Source of the DNA: Triticum aestivum
Taxonomy: Eukaryota; Streptophyta; Magnoliopsida; Poales; Poaceae
Direction of reading: 5' to 3'
DNA length: 64,000 nucleotides
Assembly: GCF_018294505.1 (NCBI RefSeq)
Contig: NC_057796.1
Location: 194,446,027 to 194,510,026 of the forward strand
The notes under the pieces are model-generated. The model was given only the letters and a program-made list of their open reading frames with translations. It did no database searches and was not told the DNA's origin. Position numbers and translations under genes: made by a program. Within the stretch, counting starts at the first letter, position 1. The number at the start of each line of letters is the position of its first letter. Positions 22,166 through 33,490 of this stretch are shown piece after piece.

Positions 22166-23124
22166 GATATGGACACCATGAACATAAATATCGTAGAGGC
22201 TATGTTGGTAATGTTCAACTACATGCGTGAACATGTGCCAAGCCAAGCCAAGCCACTTGAAACATTCAGAGGAGGATACCATGTCATCATACTACATCAC
22301 AATCATTTTAATGGATGTTGACATCCAAGATAAATCATTATCCACTCCTAGCTACTTAAACATGGCATGAGAAACTATAATCTCTAATTTTCATTGCAAA
22401 CATGTTTGATCATAATATGTTGAATCATGGATACTAGCTTAAACATATTTACAAAAAACAGAACAAGTTGAGTTCATACCTGTTTCTCTCTGCCACAGCC
22501 GGTTCATCAAATATCATAATTATTGCCTTTCACTTGCATGACCGAATGATATGAAAATAATAATAGTGCAAGAGTGCCGTGGACTAAGCTGGAATCTGCA
22601 AACATTTTATTCAGAAGGAGAAGACAAGCTAATATGGGCTCTTCGTTAGCCAAACAATAGTGCAAAAGAGAGCCACTCAACATTTTCATCGTGGTCTTCT
22701 CTTTGGTATGACTCAATAAAAAGAAAAGAATTTCAGAGAAACACACTGAAATGTTTGTGGAGTTTTTTAGTTTTTCTTGAAGAAAGCAAATTAAAGAGAA
22801 AGAAAAAACAAAAACGAGAAAAACTATTTACATGGGACAGCTCCCAACAAGCAAAAGAAGAACAAGGAAATCTTTTTGGGTTTTCTTTTTAATACTAAAA
22901 CTGACTAAGTTAGAAAGAAAAACGAAAAGAAGCCAGAAACTTTTTTTGGATTTTCTCAAAGTTTTTCAAACACACAAGAAGAAAGCGAGAAAATAAATCT
23001 AGCATGGATAATACAATGAAAAAGTGTGAACACCGACAACTGGAATGAAATGTGTGGACATGAATGTGATGTCGGTGGAAATACGTACTCCCCCCAAGCT
23101 TAGGATTTTGGCACAACTTGGTAA
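22166..23124 (-). other. Gypsy S 3' non-coding region
   Basis: AT-rich and without a supported ORF. It holds a polypurine-like tract AAGCTTGGGGGGAGT (minus strand, 23089-23103) that is not followed by a TGAT LTR start, so the real 3' LTR lies beyond the cut at 22166. Confidence 0.5.
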
Positions 23125-24172
23125 TCACCATCCGCGGCCTGCATAATAGTCAGAGTGGTAGCTCACAGAGGCTCTTGGTGCAACCTCCTCAACCCACCAA
23201 GCAACTGCGACCTCCGCATTGTGCGTGCGGGCCTCGTTCTCAAAAACATAATATCTCCCCTTCCTGTGATAATCAAAGAGAGCAGGTGCAGGCAAAACAG
23301 TATGCACAATGGTTTCTTTATTAAACCTCAAGTTATAAGTATAATCATTGATTTTGCCCTTAACGAACTTATGACGTTTCATGGCATCAAAGTCTAAGTA
23401 CTGAGTAGGCAAGATGGGGTCATAAGACAGAGGTGTAACACCAACCTCTTTAGCCAAACGAGAAGCATAAATCCCACCATAAAAATAACCACTACCAGCG
23501 TTGTGTTGCAATCTGCGTGCAACAATCACTCCAAGGTTATATCGGTTAATACCGGTGAGAGCAGTGTATGAGGCTCAAGTCAGGAGCACATAGTGTACAA
23601 CAATCTTGCTTGTCTATGATGCATTTGCCATTAAACTGTGCAAAGTATTGAATTGATGAGAAATGAATACTTTTTATTCTACCTTGTGTCACTCCTCTAT
23701 CCTCACCATAACAAATATTAATAAAAAATCACTCATACTCAGATCTTGGTGGCTCGTCCAGCGAACCCCAAAATGGACTTTTACCACAAATCACTTCTAG
23801 AGGCAAGGTAAATGGACGGTCATAAAGTTTAAACGAAACTCTAGACTCACGAGGATGAAATTCAAATTCTTCAGTAAACATTTCTGTGAGGCTAAGATGT
23901 TGGATGCACTTATCCTCAATGTAGGGACCGAGCTCGGCGTTGTGAACATATTGCTCAAATTCTTCTTTAATACCTGCACTCACCATGAACTCGTCACACG
24001 GCCATAAGCATGATTTGATAGTGGCATCCCTTATTGAACTTGCACTTGGTTCAACATAAGATCGACGTATCGATCCACTACTAGATGATGCCTCCATGGA
24101 CCTCTTCCTTGAAGAACTTCTAAGGAATTGCATTTTATTTGCGAACGATTTCTGAAAAAATTTGGGACACAA
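23125..24172 (-). pseudogene. Gypsy S 3' extra ORF (unknown function), broken
   Basis: Two open pieces on the minus strand, 24172-23729 and 23529-23125, seem to be one gene split by stops. The first has a basic, Ser-rich start (FLRSSSRKRSMEASSSSG) then IKSCLWPCDEFMVSAGI and VSFKLYDRPFTLPLEVIC. The second has GYFYGGIYASRLAKEVGV, LDFDAMKRHKFVKG and YYVFENEAR. Extra ORFs at this place, downstream of the protease or pol, are known in Athila-like elements and have been called envelope-like, but I see neither a signal peptide nor a membrane segment here. Function unknown. Confidence 0.55.
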
Positions 24173-24540
24173 AACTTTGTCAACAAAACTTCACAATATT
24201 GAAAGCAACTACTCATAAGGATGCATAGAGGCCATATTAAGCATTGAAACTACTTGGAACTCTAAGAATTCAACATGCAAGCTCATCTAAAGCAGCACCA
24301 AGAGTAGCTAATTATTCAAAATATAAACCACTAAAGCAAAAACTAATTGGAGAAATGGAGGAGTCACATACCAAGTAGCAATCCCCCAAAATAGTCCCAG
24401 AAACGGAGCTTCGAGCAAAGAGATCGAAATCCGCTGGTTTGACAGCAAGAACACAAGAGAGAGAGAGCAATGGTGATTTTTTTCTGGAGGTAGAAGATGA
24501 CATGGACGAAAGAGATAAGTGAGGGGCCCCACATGGGGAC

Positions 24541-24592
24541 CACAACCCACCAGGGCGCGCCTGGGGCTGCTAGCGCGCCCTGGTGTCTTGTG
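24541..24592. promoter_or_regulatory. GC-rich hairpin, internal copy in Gypsy S
   Basis: Inverted arms 24541-24560 (CACAACCCACCAGGGCGCGC) and 24573-24592. It is preceded, on the minus strand, by ATAAAAGTTCGCAGAATG-type sequence that is also found before the LTR hairpin of the same element. It lies between the protease and the 3' extra ORF. Confidence 0.65.
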
Positions 24593-24919
24593 GGTACCAG
24601 GTGCACCCCCCTCTGATGTTATCTGCACCAAAATTTCATAAATAATCAGAAAAAATAGTATTGAATTTTCAGGGCATTCTGCGAACTTTTATTTTTGGGT
24701 CATTTTTTAAATTGCACGGAAAATTCAGAAAACACACAAGAAATGGCATTTTATTTTATTTAACTAAGAAAAACAGAAAACAAAAGGTGAGAGCAGAAGG
24801 TTGTGCTTACTAAATTCATCAACTTCATACCTCTAAAAAATGATCCATTAATAAGGTTGATCAAGTCTTATTAACAACCACCTTCGATTAGCATGAAATC
24901 GAAGAATTTTCCTAAAACA

Positions 24920-25501
24920 CTAAGTTACCTCAACGGGGGTGTGCATATCCCCAACAATAAACATTTCATATTTGTTTTTGGCAGTAGGTAGAGGTAGTTG
25001 AAAACTTCCAATAGTGAGTGTCGGAGATTTTTCAATAACATTAATACCATTCACTTGGAACTGTTTCTTCGGAAAGTGCACTGTATGCTCAATACCATTG
25101 ATATGAAAAGTGACCTTGCTTTTATTGCAATCAATAACAGCCCCTGCAGTATTCAAGAAGGGTCTACCAAGGATAGTTGACATGTTGTCGTCCTCGGGCA
25201 TCTCACGTATAAAAAAGTCAGTTAAGATAGTAACATTTGCAACAACAACGGGCACATGCTCACAAATACCGATAGGTATGGCAGTCGATTTGTCAGCCAT
25301 TTGCAAAGATATTTCAGTAGGTGTGAGTTTATTCAAATCAAGTCTTTTATATAAGGAGAAAGTCATAACACTAACACCAGCTCCTAAATCACACAAAGCA
25401 GTTTTTACATGATTTCTTTTCATGGAGCAAGGTATAGTTGGTATTCCTGGGTCTCCAAGTTTTTTAGGTACTCCATCCTTAAAAGAATAATTAGCAAGCA
25501 T
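24920..25501 (-). CDS. Gypsy S aspartic protease region
   Basis: A 193-codon open frame reads DPGIPTIPCSMKRNHVKTAL, the protease core CDLGAGVSVMTFSLYKRLDL, then TILGRPFLNTAGAVIDCNKS and VHFPKKQFQVNG, and stops. DLGAG takes the place of the catalytic D-S/T-G motif and ILGRPF the conserved partner. The frame ends where RT should begin, so the element is gag-protease only. It is likely part of a gag-protease polyprotein rather than a free gene: related text (FERFAEMLRLVFL) continues upstream from 25686 in another frame. Confidence 0.7.
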   Translation of the reverse strand: MLANYSFKDGVPKKLGDPGIPTIPCSMKRNHVKTALCDLGAGVSVMTFSLYKRLDLNKLTPTEISLQMADKSTAIPIGICEHVPVVVANVTILTDFFIREMPEDDNMSTILGRPFLNTAGAVIDCNKSKVTFHINGIEHTVHFPKKQFQVNGINVIEKSPTLTIGSFQLPLPTAKNKYEMFIVGDMHTPVEVT

Positions 25502-26373
25502 GGTGGAGATTTCAGCTTCAGTTTTTTTCTCTTATTAGTGATGGTGTCTTTCATGTATTTTGCATAAGGGGCCATCTTTAAAATATTAGTCAAGCGAGTG
25601 CGCAAAAAGACTAGCCTAAGCATTTCAGCAAAGCGTTCAAATTCTTCATCATCTTTTTTCTTAGATGGTTTAGGTGGAAAGGGCATGGGTTTTTGAACCC
25701 ATGGTTTTCTTTCTCTTCCATGTTTTCTAGCAACAAAGTCTCTTTTATCATATCTTTTATTTTTAGGTTGTGGGTTATCAAGATCAACAGTTGGTTCTAT
25801 TTCAACATCATTATCGGGTTCTTTAGCATTGTCTGGTTGAGTGTCTTCATGAACATCATCATTATCTTTTTCATTATTACTAGGTGAATGCTCATTACCA
25901 TATTGAGTTTCAGCATCAGAAATAGAAACATCATTATTATTTTCAGGAGGTTTTTCTATTTTAGGTTAACTAGAGGTATGCAAAGTCCTATCATTTTTCT
26001 TTTTCTTCTTCTTTTTAGAAGAACTAGGTTCATCAGTATTAATTCTTTGAGAGTCTTTTTCAATTCTTTTAGGGTGTCCCTCAGGATAAAGTGGTTTCTG
26101 AGTCATTCTACCTCCTCTAGTTACTACTCTAATAGCATGATCATTCATATTATTATTCATTTCATCAAGCAACTCTCTTTGAGATTTAGCAACTTATTCT
26201 AGCTGATTTTGGACCATAGAAGCATGTTATCCTACACCTCTTACATCATTAGATATTCTAAGCAAAAAGTCACTCAAGCTAGCAATCATATTAGAATTGT
26301 ATTTCAATTGGTTCATAACATTTTCATTGAAGTGATCTTGTTTTCTAATGTAGTTGTCAAACTCATAAAGGCA
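25502..26373 (-). pseudogene. Gypsy S gag-protease linker, degraded
   Basis: Minus-strand pieces in shifting frames: KPSKKKDDEEFERFAEMLRL (from about 25680), a KKKKKK-rich segment near 26000, and a Pro/Glu/Asp-rich stretch. It corresponds to the variable region between gag and protease in Athila-like polyproteins. Several stops. Confidence 0.5.
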
Positions 26374-27689
26374 TTAACTAGGATGTTTATTGTAGGGGAT
26401 ATCACTTTCATCAAATTTCATTACAGAGTTTACCTCTACCACCTTTGGTGGTGGCATGTCAAGTCCATGTATTTCTTCAATAGGAGGTAAATTTTTAACA
26501 TCCTCTGCTTTAATACCTTTTTCCTTCATACTTTCCTTTGCCTCTTGCATATCTTCGGGACTGAGATATAAGATACCCCTCTTCTTTGGAGTGGGCTTAG
26601 GCGGTGGTTCAGGAAGAGTCCAATCATCAAAAAAATTCAATATATTATTCAATAATTCCTCAGCTTGTTCAACAGTCCGTTCCCTGAAAACACAACCAAC
26701 ACAACTATCTAGGAAGTCCCTAGAAGCATCGGTTAGTCCATTATAGAAGATATCAAGTATTTCATTTTTCCTAAGAGGATGATCATGCAAAGCATTGAGC
26801 AATTGGAAAAGCCTCCTCCAAGCTTGTGGGAGACTCTCTTCTTCAATTTGCACAAAGTAAAATATTTCCTGTAAGGCAGCTTGTTTCTTATAAGTAGGAA
26901 AGTATTTTTCAAAGAAATAGATCATATCCTGGGGACTACGCACACAACCAGGAGCAAGAGTATTGTACCATATCTTAGCATCACCCTTTAATGCGAACGA
27001 AATAATTTGAGAATACAATAGTAGCGAATTTTTTCATCATGAGCAAAAAGGGTGGCTATATCATTTAACTTAGTAAGATGTGCCACTACAGTTTCAGTTT
27101 CATAACCATGGAAAGGATCAGATTCAACTAAAGTAATTAACTCTGGGTTGATAGAGAATTCATAATCCTTATTGTCAACAAAGATAGGTGAAGTAGCAAA
27201 CTTAGGATCACATTTCATTCTAGCATTCAGAGATTTCTCCTTTAGTTTGCATAATAATTTCTTAAGATCATCTCTATCATTGCAAGCAAGAAAATCTCTA
27301 GCTATCTCCTCATCCATAACATAACCTTCAGGTACCTTACGTAATTCATATCTAGGAGAGCTAGGTCTAATAGGTGTTTCAAGATTTTCAGTTTCTAGTA
27401 CTTCACCAGTTTCAATAATTTCATCAGTTTCAGCATTCTCAATATCTTTAGCTCTAGCAATTTGTTCATCAAGAAATTCACCTAGTGGCATATTATCATC
27501 AAGCAAGGTACTAGCATCATCATAAGCATCATGAATAACTTGCAACATATCAGGATTAATAGCATGCGGTGGTGTTGCAAGTTTACTCAAAATAGAAGGT
27601 GAGTCAAGTGCAGAGCTAGATGGCAGTTCCATACCTCCCCTCGTCTTAGAGAAAAAAATCTTAGTCTTGGTATCCTTCAGATTCTTCAT
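26374..27689 (-). pseudogene. Gypsy S gag, one frameshift
   Basis: The first frame (27689-26988) holds an acidic N-terminus (LLDDNMPLGEFLDEQIARAK, VPEGYVMDEEIARDFL) and the start of the gag core (ATLFAHDEKIRYYC). After a frame change near 27010 the second frame (to 26374) carries the core: ISFALKGDAKIWYNTLAPG, FFEKYFPTYKKQAALQEI, LPQAWRRLFQLLNALHDHPL and FYNGLTDASRDFLDSCVG. The core motifs are those of the retrotransposon gag family. No CCHC knuckle is visible. Gag would assemble the virus-like particle; this copy is probably inactive. Confidence 0.7.
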
Positions 27690-27738
27690 AGTGATAAATA
27701 GATAATAATACCAAGTGACTCAACAAATATAGCTATGC

Positions 27739-27756
27739 TCCCCGGCAATGGCGCCA
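27739..27756 (-). promoter_or_regulatory. Primer-binding site of Gypsy S
   Basis: On the minus strand it reads TGGCGCCATTGCCGGGGA, 11 bases inside the LTR end. This is one base off the TGGCGCCGTTGCCGGGGA form I associate with tRNA-Asp priming in Athila-like plant elements. Confidence 0.75.
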
Positions 27757-27767
27757 GAAAAAGGTCT

Positions 27768-29176
27768 TGATAACCCACAAGTATAGGGGATCGCAACAGT
27801 TTTTGAGGGTAGAGTATTCAACCCAAATTTATAGATTCGACACAAGGGGAGCCAAAGAATATTTGTAAGTATTAGTATTTGAGTTGTCAATTCAACCACA
27901 CCTGGAGATTAAATATCTGCAGCAATATGATCAGTAGCACAGTAATATGATACTTTTGATAGGAATGGTAATAGTAGCAGTAACGGTAACAGTGATAGCA
28001 ATGATTTTGTAGCAAGTGTAACAGTAGCAACAGCAGTAGTAACTTAGCAAGAACATTATATGGAAAAGTTGTAGGGATTGGATCGGTGATTTCGTTGGAT
28101 GATATTCATCATTTAACAGTCACAACCTAGGGCGATACAAAACTAGCTCCAGTTCATAAATATAATGTAGGCACGTATTTCGTAAATAGTCATACATGCT
28201 TATGGAAAGAATTTGCATGACATCTTTTGTCCTACCCTCCCGTGGCAGCGGGGTCCATAAGGAAACTATGGGATATTAAGGTATACTTTTAATAGAGAAC
28301 CGGAATAAAGCATTAACACATAGTGAATACATGAACTCATCAAACTACGGTCATCACCGAAAAGTATCCCGATTATTGTCACCCCGGGGTTTACGGATCA
28401 TAGCATGTAATAGGTGAATATGACTTGCAAAATCGGATCTAGAACATATATATAATGGTAAAAACATAAATGGTTTGGATCTGAAATCATGGCACCCGGG
28501 CCCAAAGTGACAAGCATTAAGCATGGCAAAGTCATAACAACATCAATCTCAGAACATAATGGATATTAGGGATCAAGCCCTAACAAAAGTAACTCGATTA
28601 CATGATGAATCTCATCCAACTCCTCACCGACTAGCAAGCCGGCGAAGGAATTACTCACTCCCGGTGGGGATCATCATGGAATTGGCGATGAAGGAGGGTT
28701 GGTGATGACGAAGATGGAAGACCCCCCTCTCCGGAGCCCCAAACAGACTCTAGATCCGGCCTCCCGATGAAGAACAGGAGGTGGCGGCGGCTCTGTCTCG
28801 TGAAAACGCGGTAATTCTTCCTCCTTGATTTTTCTCTCCAAATATAGGTATTTATGGAGTCGGAATCAGGGTCTGCGGGGCCACCAGGTGGGCACAACTC
28901 ACCTGGGCACGCCTAGAGGGGGGCGCCCTGGTGGGTTGTGCTGACCCAGGGGCGCCTCCGGTGGTTCTTGGCTCCAGTATTTTTCTTTTATTGTAAAATA
29001 AATCTCCAAAAAGTTTCGTTCCATTCCGAGAACTTTTATTTCTGCACAAAAACAACACCATGGTAGTTATGCTGAAAACAGCGTCAGTCCGGGTTAGTTT
29101 CATCCAAATCATGCAAATTAGAGTCCAAACCAAGAGCAAAAGCATTAGGAAAATTAGATACGACGGAGACCTATCA
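27768..29176 (-). repeat. Gypsy S 5' LTR (1409 bp)
   Basis: On the minus strand it runs TGATAGGTCTCCGTCG ... GGGTTATCA. It contains the GC hairpin (28892-28941) and a TATA-like CATAAATACC just downstream of it (minus strand, near 28846-28856). Confidence 0.75.
28892..28941. promoter_or_regulatory. GC-rich hairpin in Gypsy S LTR
   Basis: Arms 28892-28913 and 28921-28941 pair with few mismatches; the right arm read in reverse complement is GCACAACCCACCAGGGCGCCC. The TATA-like site follows on the minus strand. Confidence 0.65.
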
Positions 29177-29980
29177 TTGGCACGCCCGTTGTCTCTGTTA
29201 AAATAGGAGATCATTGTTATCATGGCTTATGTGATCTGGGTGCTAGTGTGAGTGCTATCCCGTTTACTTATATCAAGAAATTATGAATGATATTGCACCT
29301 GCTGAGATAGTAGACATTGATGTTACTAATAAGCTTGCCAATAGAGATACTATCACACCACCTGGGATTGTTAGAGATGTTGAAGTCTTGTGTGGGAAAT
29401 AAAATACCCTACTGATTTTCTAGTTCTTAGTTCCCCACAAGATGATTTTTGTCCCATTATATTTGGTAGACCTTTCTTAAATACTGTTAGTGTAAGTTTT
29501 GGTGATGTGTCTCATGAGTTTAATTTCTCTAAATTTCATAGACAACCTCGTGATAAAGAATTACTTAGTAAGGATGAAATTATTGGTCTTGCTTCTATTG
29601 ATGTCCCTCTACTGATCCTTTTGAACAATATTTGCTAAACCATGAAAATGACATGCATATGAATGAAAGAAACGAAATACATAAGATACTCTTTAAACAA
29701 ATGCCCGTTTTGTAACACAATTTACCTGTTGAAACCCTTGGAGATCCTCTTCCACCCAAGAGCGATCCTGTGTTTGAGCTCAAACAATTACCTGATACTC
29801 TGAAATATGCTTATCTCGATGAGAAGAAGATATATCCTGTTATTGTTAGTGCTAACCTTTCAGAGCGTGAAGAAAAGAGATTATTGAAAACTCTAAGGAA
29901 GCACCATGCCTATTGCATATACTCTTGATGATCTTAAGGGCATTAGTCCCACTGTATGTCAGCATAAATTAATAGGGAAC
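29177..29980 (+). pseudogene. Gypsy W aspartic protease and linker, broken
   Basis: From the cut: GTPVVSVKIGDHCYHGLCDL-type text with the core DLGASVSAIP, then, after a frame change near 29278, KLANRDTI. The frame from 29390 gives YPTDFLVLSSPQDDFCPIIF, GRPFLNTVSVSF and HEFNFSKFHRQPRD. It ends with stops at 29638 and 29713. Linker text up to the RT (LPDTLKYAYLDEKKIYPVIV, near 29790-29850) can be followed in pieces. Confidence 0.7.
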
Positions 29981-30027
29981 CTGATGCTAAACCAGTTGTT
30001 CATCACCAGTGGCGGTTAAATCCAAAG

Positions 30028-31277
30028 ATGAAAGAAGTAGTAAGAAATGAAATATTAAATCTTCTGGAAGGAAGTATAATCTATCCTATAGCTGATAGTA
30101 GATGGGTAAGTCTTGTTCATTGTGTCCCTAAAAAGGGAGGTATTACTGTTGTTCCTAATGATAAAATGAACTTATCCCACAGAATTATCACAGGTTATAG
30201 AATGGTAATTGATTTTAGAAAATTAAACAATGCTACTAGGAAAGATCATTATCCTCTACCTTTTATTGATCAAATGCTAGAAAGACTATCAAAACATACA
30301 CATTTCTTATTTCTAGATGGATACTCTGGTTTTTCCCAAATACCTGTATCACAAGAGGATCAAGAAAAAATACTTTTATATGCCCTTTTGGTACTTTTTC
30401 TTATAGACGTATGCCTTTTAGTTTATGCAATGCACCTGCTACCTTTCAAAGATGTATGACTGCTATATTCTCTGACTTTTGTTAAAAGATTGTTGAGGTT
30501 TTCATGGATCATTTTTTCGTATACAGAACTTCTTTTGATGATTGCTTAAGCAACCTTGATCGAGTTTTACAGAGATGTGAAGAAACTAATCTTGTCTTGA
30601 ATTGGGAGAAGTGCTACTTTATGGTTAATGAAGGTATTGTCTTGGGGCATAAAATCTCCGAAAGAGGTATTGAAATCGATAAAGCTAAAGTTGATGCAAT
30701 TGAAAAAATGTCGTGTCCTAAAGATATCAAAGGTATAAGAAGTTTCCTTGGTCATTCCAGTTTATATAGGACATTTATTAAAGACTTCTCTAAAATTTCT
30801 AGGCCTCTCACTAATCTTTTGCAAAAAGATGTTTCATTTGTTTTTTATGACGATTGTGTAGAAGCATTTGAAATACTTAAGAAAGCCTTAATCTCTACAC
30901 CTATTGTTCAACCACTTGATTGGAACCTACCCTTTGAAATTATGTGCAATGCAAGTGATTATGCTGTTGGTGCTGTTCTAGGACAAAGAGTGGATAAGAA
31001 ATTAAATGTTATCTATTATGCTAGTAAAACTCTAGACAATGCTCAAAGAAATTATGCTACAACTAAAAAAGAATTTTTAGCAGTTGTGTTTGCTTGTGAC
31101 AAATTCAGATCTTACATAGTTGATTCTAAAGTAATTGTTCACACTGATCATACTGCTATTAAATACCTTATGGAAAAGAAAGAAGCTAAACCTAGACTTA
31201 TTAGATGGGTTCTCTTACTACAAGAATTTGATTTACATATTACTGATAGAAAAGGAGCTGAGAACCTCATAGGCTAG
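30028..31277 (+). pseudogene. Gypsy W reverse transcriptase and RNase H, broken
   Basis: RT fingers and palm: SRWVSLVHCVPKKGGITVV, RMVIDFRKLNNATRKDHYPL, FIDQMLERLSKHTHFLFLDG (catalytic Asp in FLDGYSGF), then a frame change near 30375 into FGTFSYRRMPFSLCNAPATF and a stop at 30482. The next frame (30504-31277) starts [15 protein letters not shown]. The family active site is normally MDDF, so the second catalytic Asp has become His. Connection domain: [20 protein letters not shown] and [18 protein letters not shown]. RNase [19 protein letters not shown], where the usual CDASD Asp is Asn, then [20 protein letters not shown] and [11 protein letters not shown]. It would copy element RNA; the two active-site changes say this copy is dead. 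Confidence 0.85.
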
Positions 31278-32672
31278 AAAATATTCTTGACGACCTAATA
31301 CCTATTGATGATAGCTTTCCTGATGAACAACTGGCTATCATAAATGCTTCTCGTAATATTCCTTGGTATGTTGATTATGCCAATTATATTGTTGCTAAAT
31401 TTATACCAACTAGTTTCACATACCAACAAAAGAAAAAGTTTTTCTATAATTTAAGACATTACTTCTGGGATGACTCACTCCTTTATAAAGAAGGAGTAGA
31501 TGGTGTTATTAGACATTGTGTACCTGAGCATGAACAGGAACAAATCCTACGCAAGTGTCACTCCGAGGCTTACGGAGGACACCACGCTGGAGACAAAACT
31601 GCACACAAGGTATTACAATCAGGTTTTTATTGGCCTAATCTTTTCAAAGATGCCCGTAAGTTTGTCTTGTCTTGTGATGAATGTCAAAGAATTGGTAACA
31701 TTAGTAGACGTCAAGAAATGCCTATGAATTATTCACTTGTTATTGAACCATTTGATGTTTGGGGATTTGATTATATGGGACCTTTTCCTTCCTCTAATGG
31801 GTATACAGATATTTTAGTTGTTGTTGATTACGTTACTAAGTGGGTAGAAGCTATTCCAACTAGTAGTGTTGATCATAACACTTCTATTAAAATGCGTAAA
31901 GATGTTATTTTCCCAAGGTTTGGAGTCCCTAGATATTTAATGACTGATGGTGGTTCACATTTTATTCATGGTGCTTTCCGTAAATTGCTTGCTAAGTATG
32001 ATGTTAACCATATAATTGCATCTCCATACCATCCTCAGTCTAGTGGTCAGGTAGAATTAAGTAATAGAGAAATAAAATTGATCTTGCAAAAGACTATTAA
32101 TAGATCTAGAAAGAATTGGTCTAAGAAACTTGATGATGCATTATGGGCTTATAGAACTGCTTATAAAAACCCTATGGGTATGTCTCCATATAAAATGGTT
32201 TATGGAAAAACATGTCACCTACCTATAGAATTAGAACATAAAGCTTATTGGGAAATAAAAGAACTCAACTATGACTTCAAACTTGCCGTTGAAAAGAGGT
32301 TATTTGACATTAGCTCACTTGATGAATGGAGAACCCAAACCTATGAAAATGCCAAGTTGTTTAAAGAAAAGGTTAAAAGATGGCATGACCAAAGAATAAA
32401 AAGCGAGAATTTAATGTAGGTGACCAAGTCTTGCTATACAATTCTCGTCTAAGATTTTGGCAGGAAAACTTCTCTGCAAATGGGAAGGTCCTTACATTAT
32501 TGAAGAAGTTTATCATTCCGGTGCCATCAAGATCAACAATGTCGAGGGCAATACCTCGAAGGTGGTGAATGGGAAAAGAATCAAACATTATATCTTAGGT
32601 ATGCCCATAAATGTTGGAACTAATATTATCCATACCATAACACCGAAGGAGTACATAAGGGAAACTTTCTAG
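31278..32672 (+). pseudogene. Gypsy W integrase, frameshifted
   Basis: After RNase H the text continues in another frame ([20 protein letters not shown]) to the zinc finger: [12 protein letters not shown] with CDECQRIG. The core, in the frame 31667-32419, reads [20 protein letters not shown] (first Asp), [16 protein letters not shown] (second Asp) and [16 protein letters not shown] (Glu), so the D,D,E triad is present. Then [20 protein letters not shown] stop at 32417 and a frame change lead to the C-terminal domain: KWEGPYIIEEVYHSGAIKIN, ending at 32672. It would insert the cDNA. The catalytic core is intact but the reading frame is not. Confidence 0.85.
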
Positions 32673-33023
32673 AATGCTCCAGAACCCTGAAAAGGAATAG
32701 ATATGTGATACGGTAAGTAAACCGACTCCAAAAGTTTTCTAAAAGCAATTTTACTCTGTTTTGGAATATTAAAAAAATAGGAAAATAGAAAGTAGTCTGA
32801 AAAGTGCACGAGCAAGCGACAAGCCTGGGGGCGCGCCCTACCCCCTGGGCGCGCCTCCCAAGCTTGTGGCCAGCTCGTGCGCTCTTCGGACTCCATTTTC
32901 TCCCAGAATACTTGTTTTACATGGTAAAAATTCATTATATAATTTCCAAAGGTTTTGACCACGGTACCACGGCAATATTTTTTGTTCTTGTTTCGAGCTA
33001 TTTCGGCAGCAGATTTAGAGTAA
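32673..33023 (+). other. Gypsy W spacer between integrase and 3' extra ORF
   Basis: Non-coding. It contains an internal GC hairpin (32820-32866) preceded by TTTTGGAATATTAAAAAAAT, matching TTTTGGAATATATAAAAAAA before the LTR hairpin of the same element (35259 on). Confidence 0.55.
32820..32866. promoter_or_regulatory. GC-rich hairpin, internal copy in Gypsy W
   Basis: Arms 32820-32837 (CAAGCCTGGGGGCGCGCC) and 32848-32866 pair almost fully around a short loop. It lies before the 3' extra ORF, as in Gypsy S. Confidence 0.65.
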
Positions 33024-33490
33024 GATGTCTTCACAAGAGTCAGTCGGGGAGAGTCGGGGAGAGTCGGATCTCTCACCCAACACTGGATCCAAGAGCATAT
33101 AGCGAAGCTAATCCCTTTACGTGGTCAACAGAGGAAGATATGGAAGCCGACCAAAAAAGAGTGGATGCCATGGAAGAGGATCAAGAAGTCACTTCTCTCC
33201 CTCAACCTAGAGCCCCGCTTGTGGAACTTGATGACTCGGTCCTCCCAAATTCGGTCAAACCACCCGGTGCTAAATTTATATCTTACAATAACTTGAAAAA
33301 GAGTGTTGCTTCTTCCTCTGCAGCAAGGATGCATCCATGGGTGGACGGTGCTTTAACTATCACCGGAAAGCTATGTAAGGAGACTATGGATCTCAAACAG
33401 CAAGTCAATAGGCTTGAGGAGGAAAATCGCATCCTGAGGGGCATCATTGCCAAGAACATCACACCACCACCTCCGAAGAAGGATACTTGA
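33024..33490 (+). pseudogene. Gypsy W 3' extra ORF, coiled-coil, frameshifted
   Basis: A likely start at 33024 gives MSSQESVGESRGESDLS, then the frame breaks near 33090. The main frame to 33490 reads AYSEANPFTWSTEEDMEADQ, VELDDSVLPNSVKPPGAKF, ISYNNLKKSVASSSAARM and KQQVNRLEEENRILRGIIAK, and ends PPPPKKDT. The LEEENRIL heptads predict a short coiled coil at the C-terminus. The same frame stays open back to 32804 through the hairpin, but that part looks non-coding. Function unknown; extra 3' ORFs are a feature of Athila-like elements. No membrane segment is seen. Confidence 0.55.

Larger units (their letters stand above)
22166..29176 (-). mobile_element. Gypsy S: Athila-like non-autonomous retrotransposon, 5' part and internal region
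   Basis: Minus-strand order: 5' LTR (27768-29176), primer site, gag, protease, a GC-hairpin region, a 3' extra ORF, a polypurine-like tract (near 23089-23103) and further non-coding sequence, cut at 22166 by the Copia LTR. No RT, RNase H or integrase. It inserted into the protease of Gypsy W; TTGGC at 29177-29181 would be the target duplication. The gag plus extra-ORF layout without pol resembles the Triticeae Sabrina family, a name given from memory. Confidence 0.75.

Noticed and set aside
23125..24172. Viral envelope gene in Gypsy S
   Set aside because: Position suits an envelope-like ORF of Athila-type elements, but no signal peptide, membrane segment or cleavage site is visible; left as unknown function.
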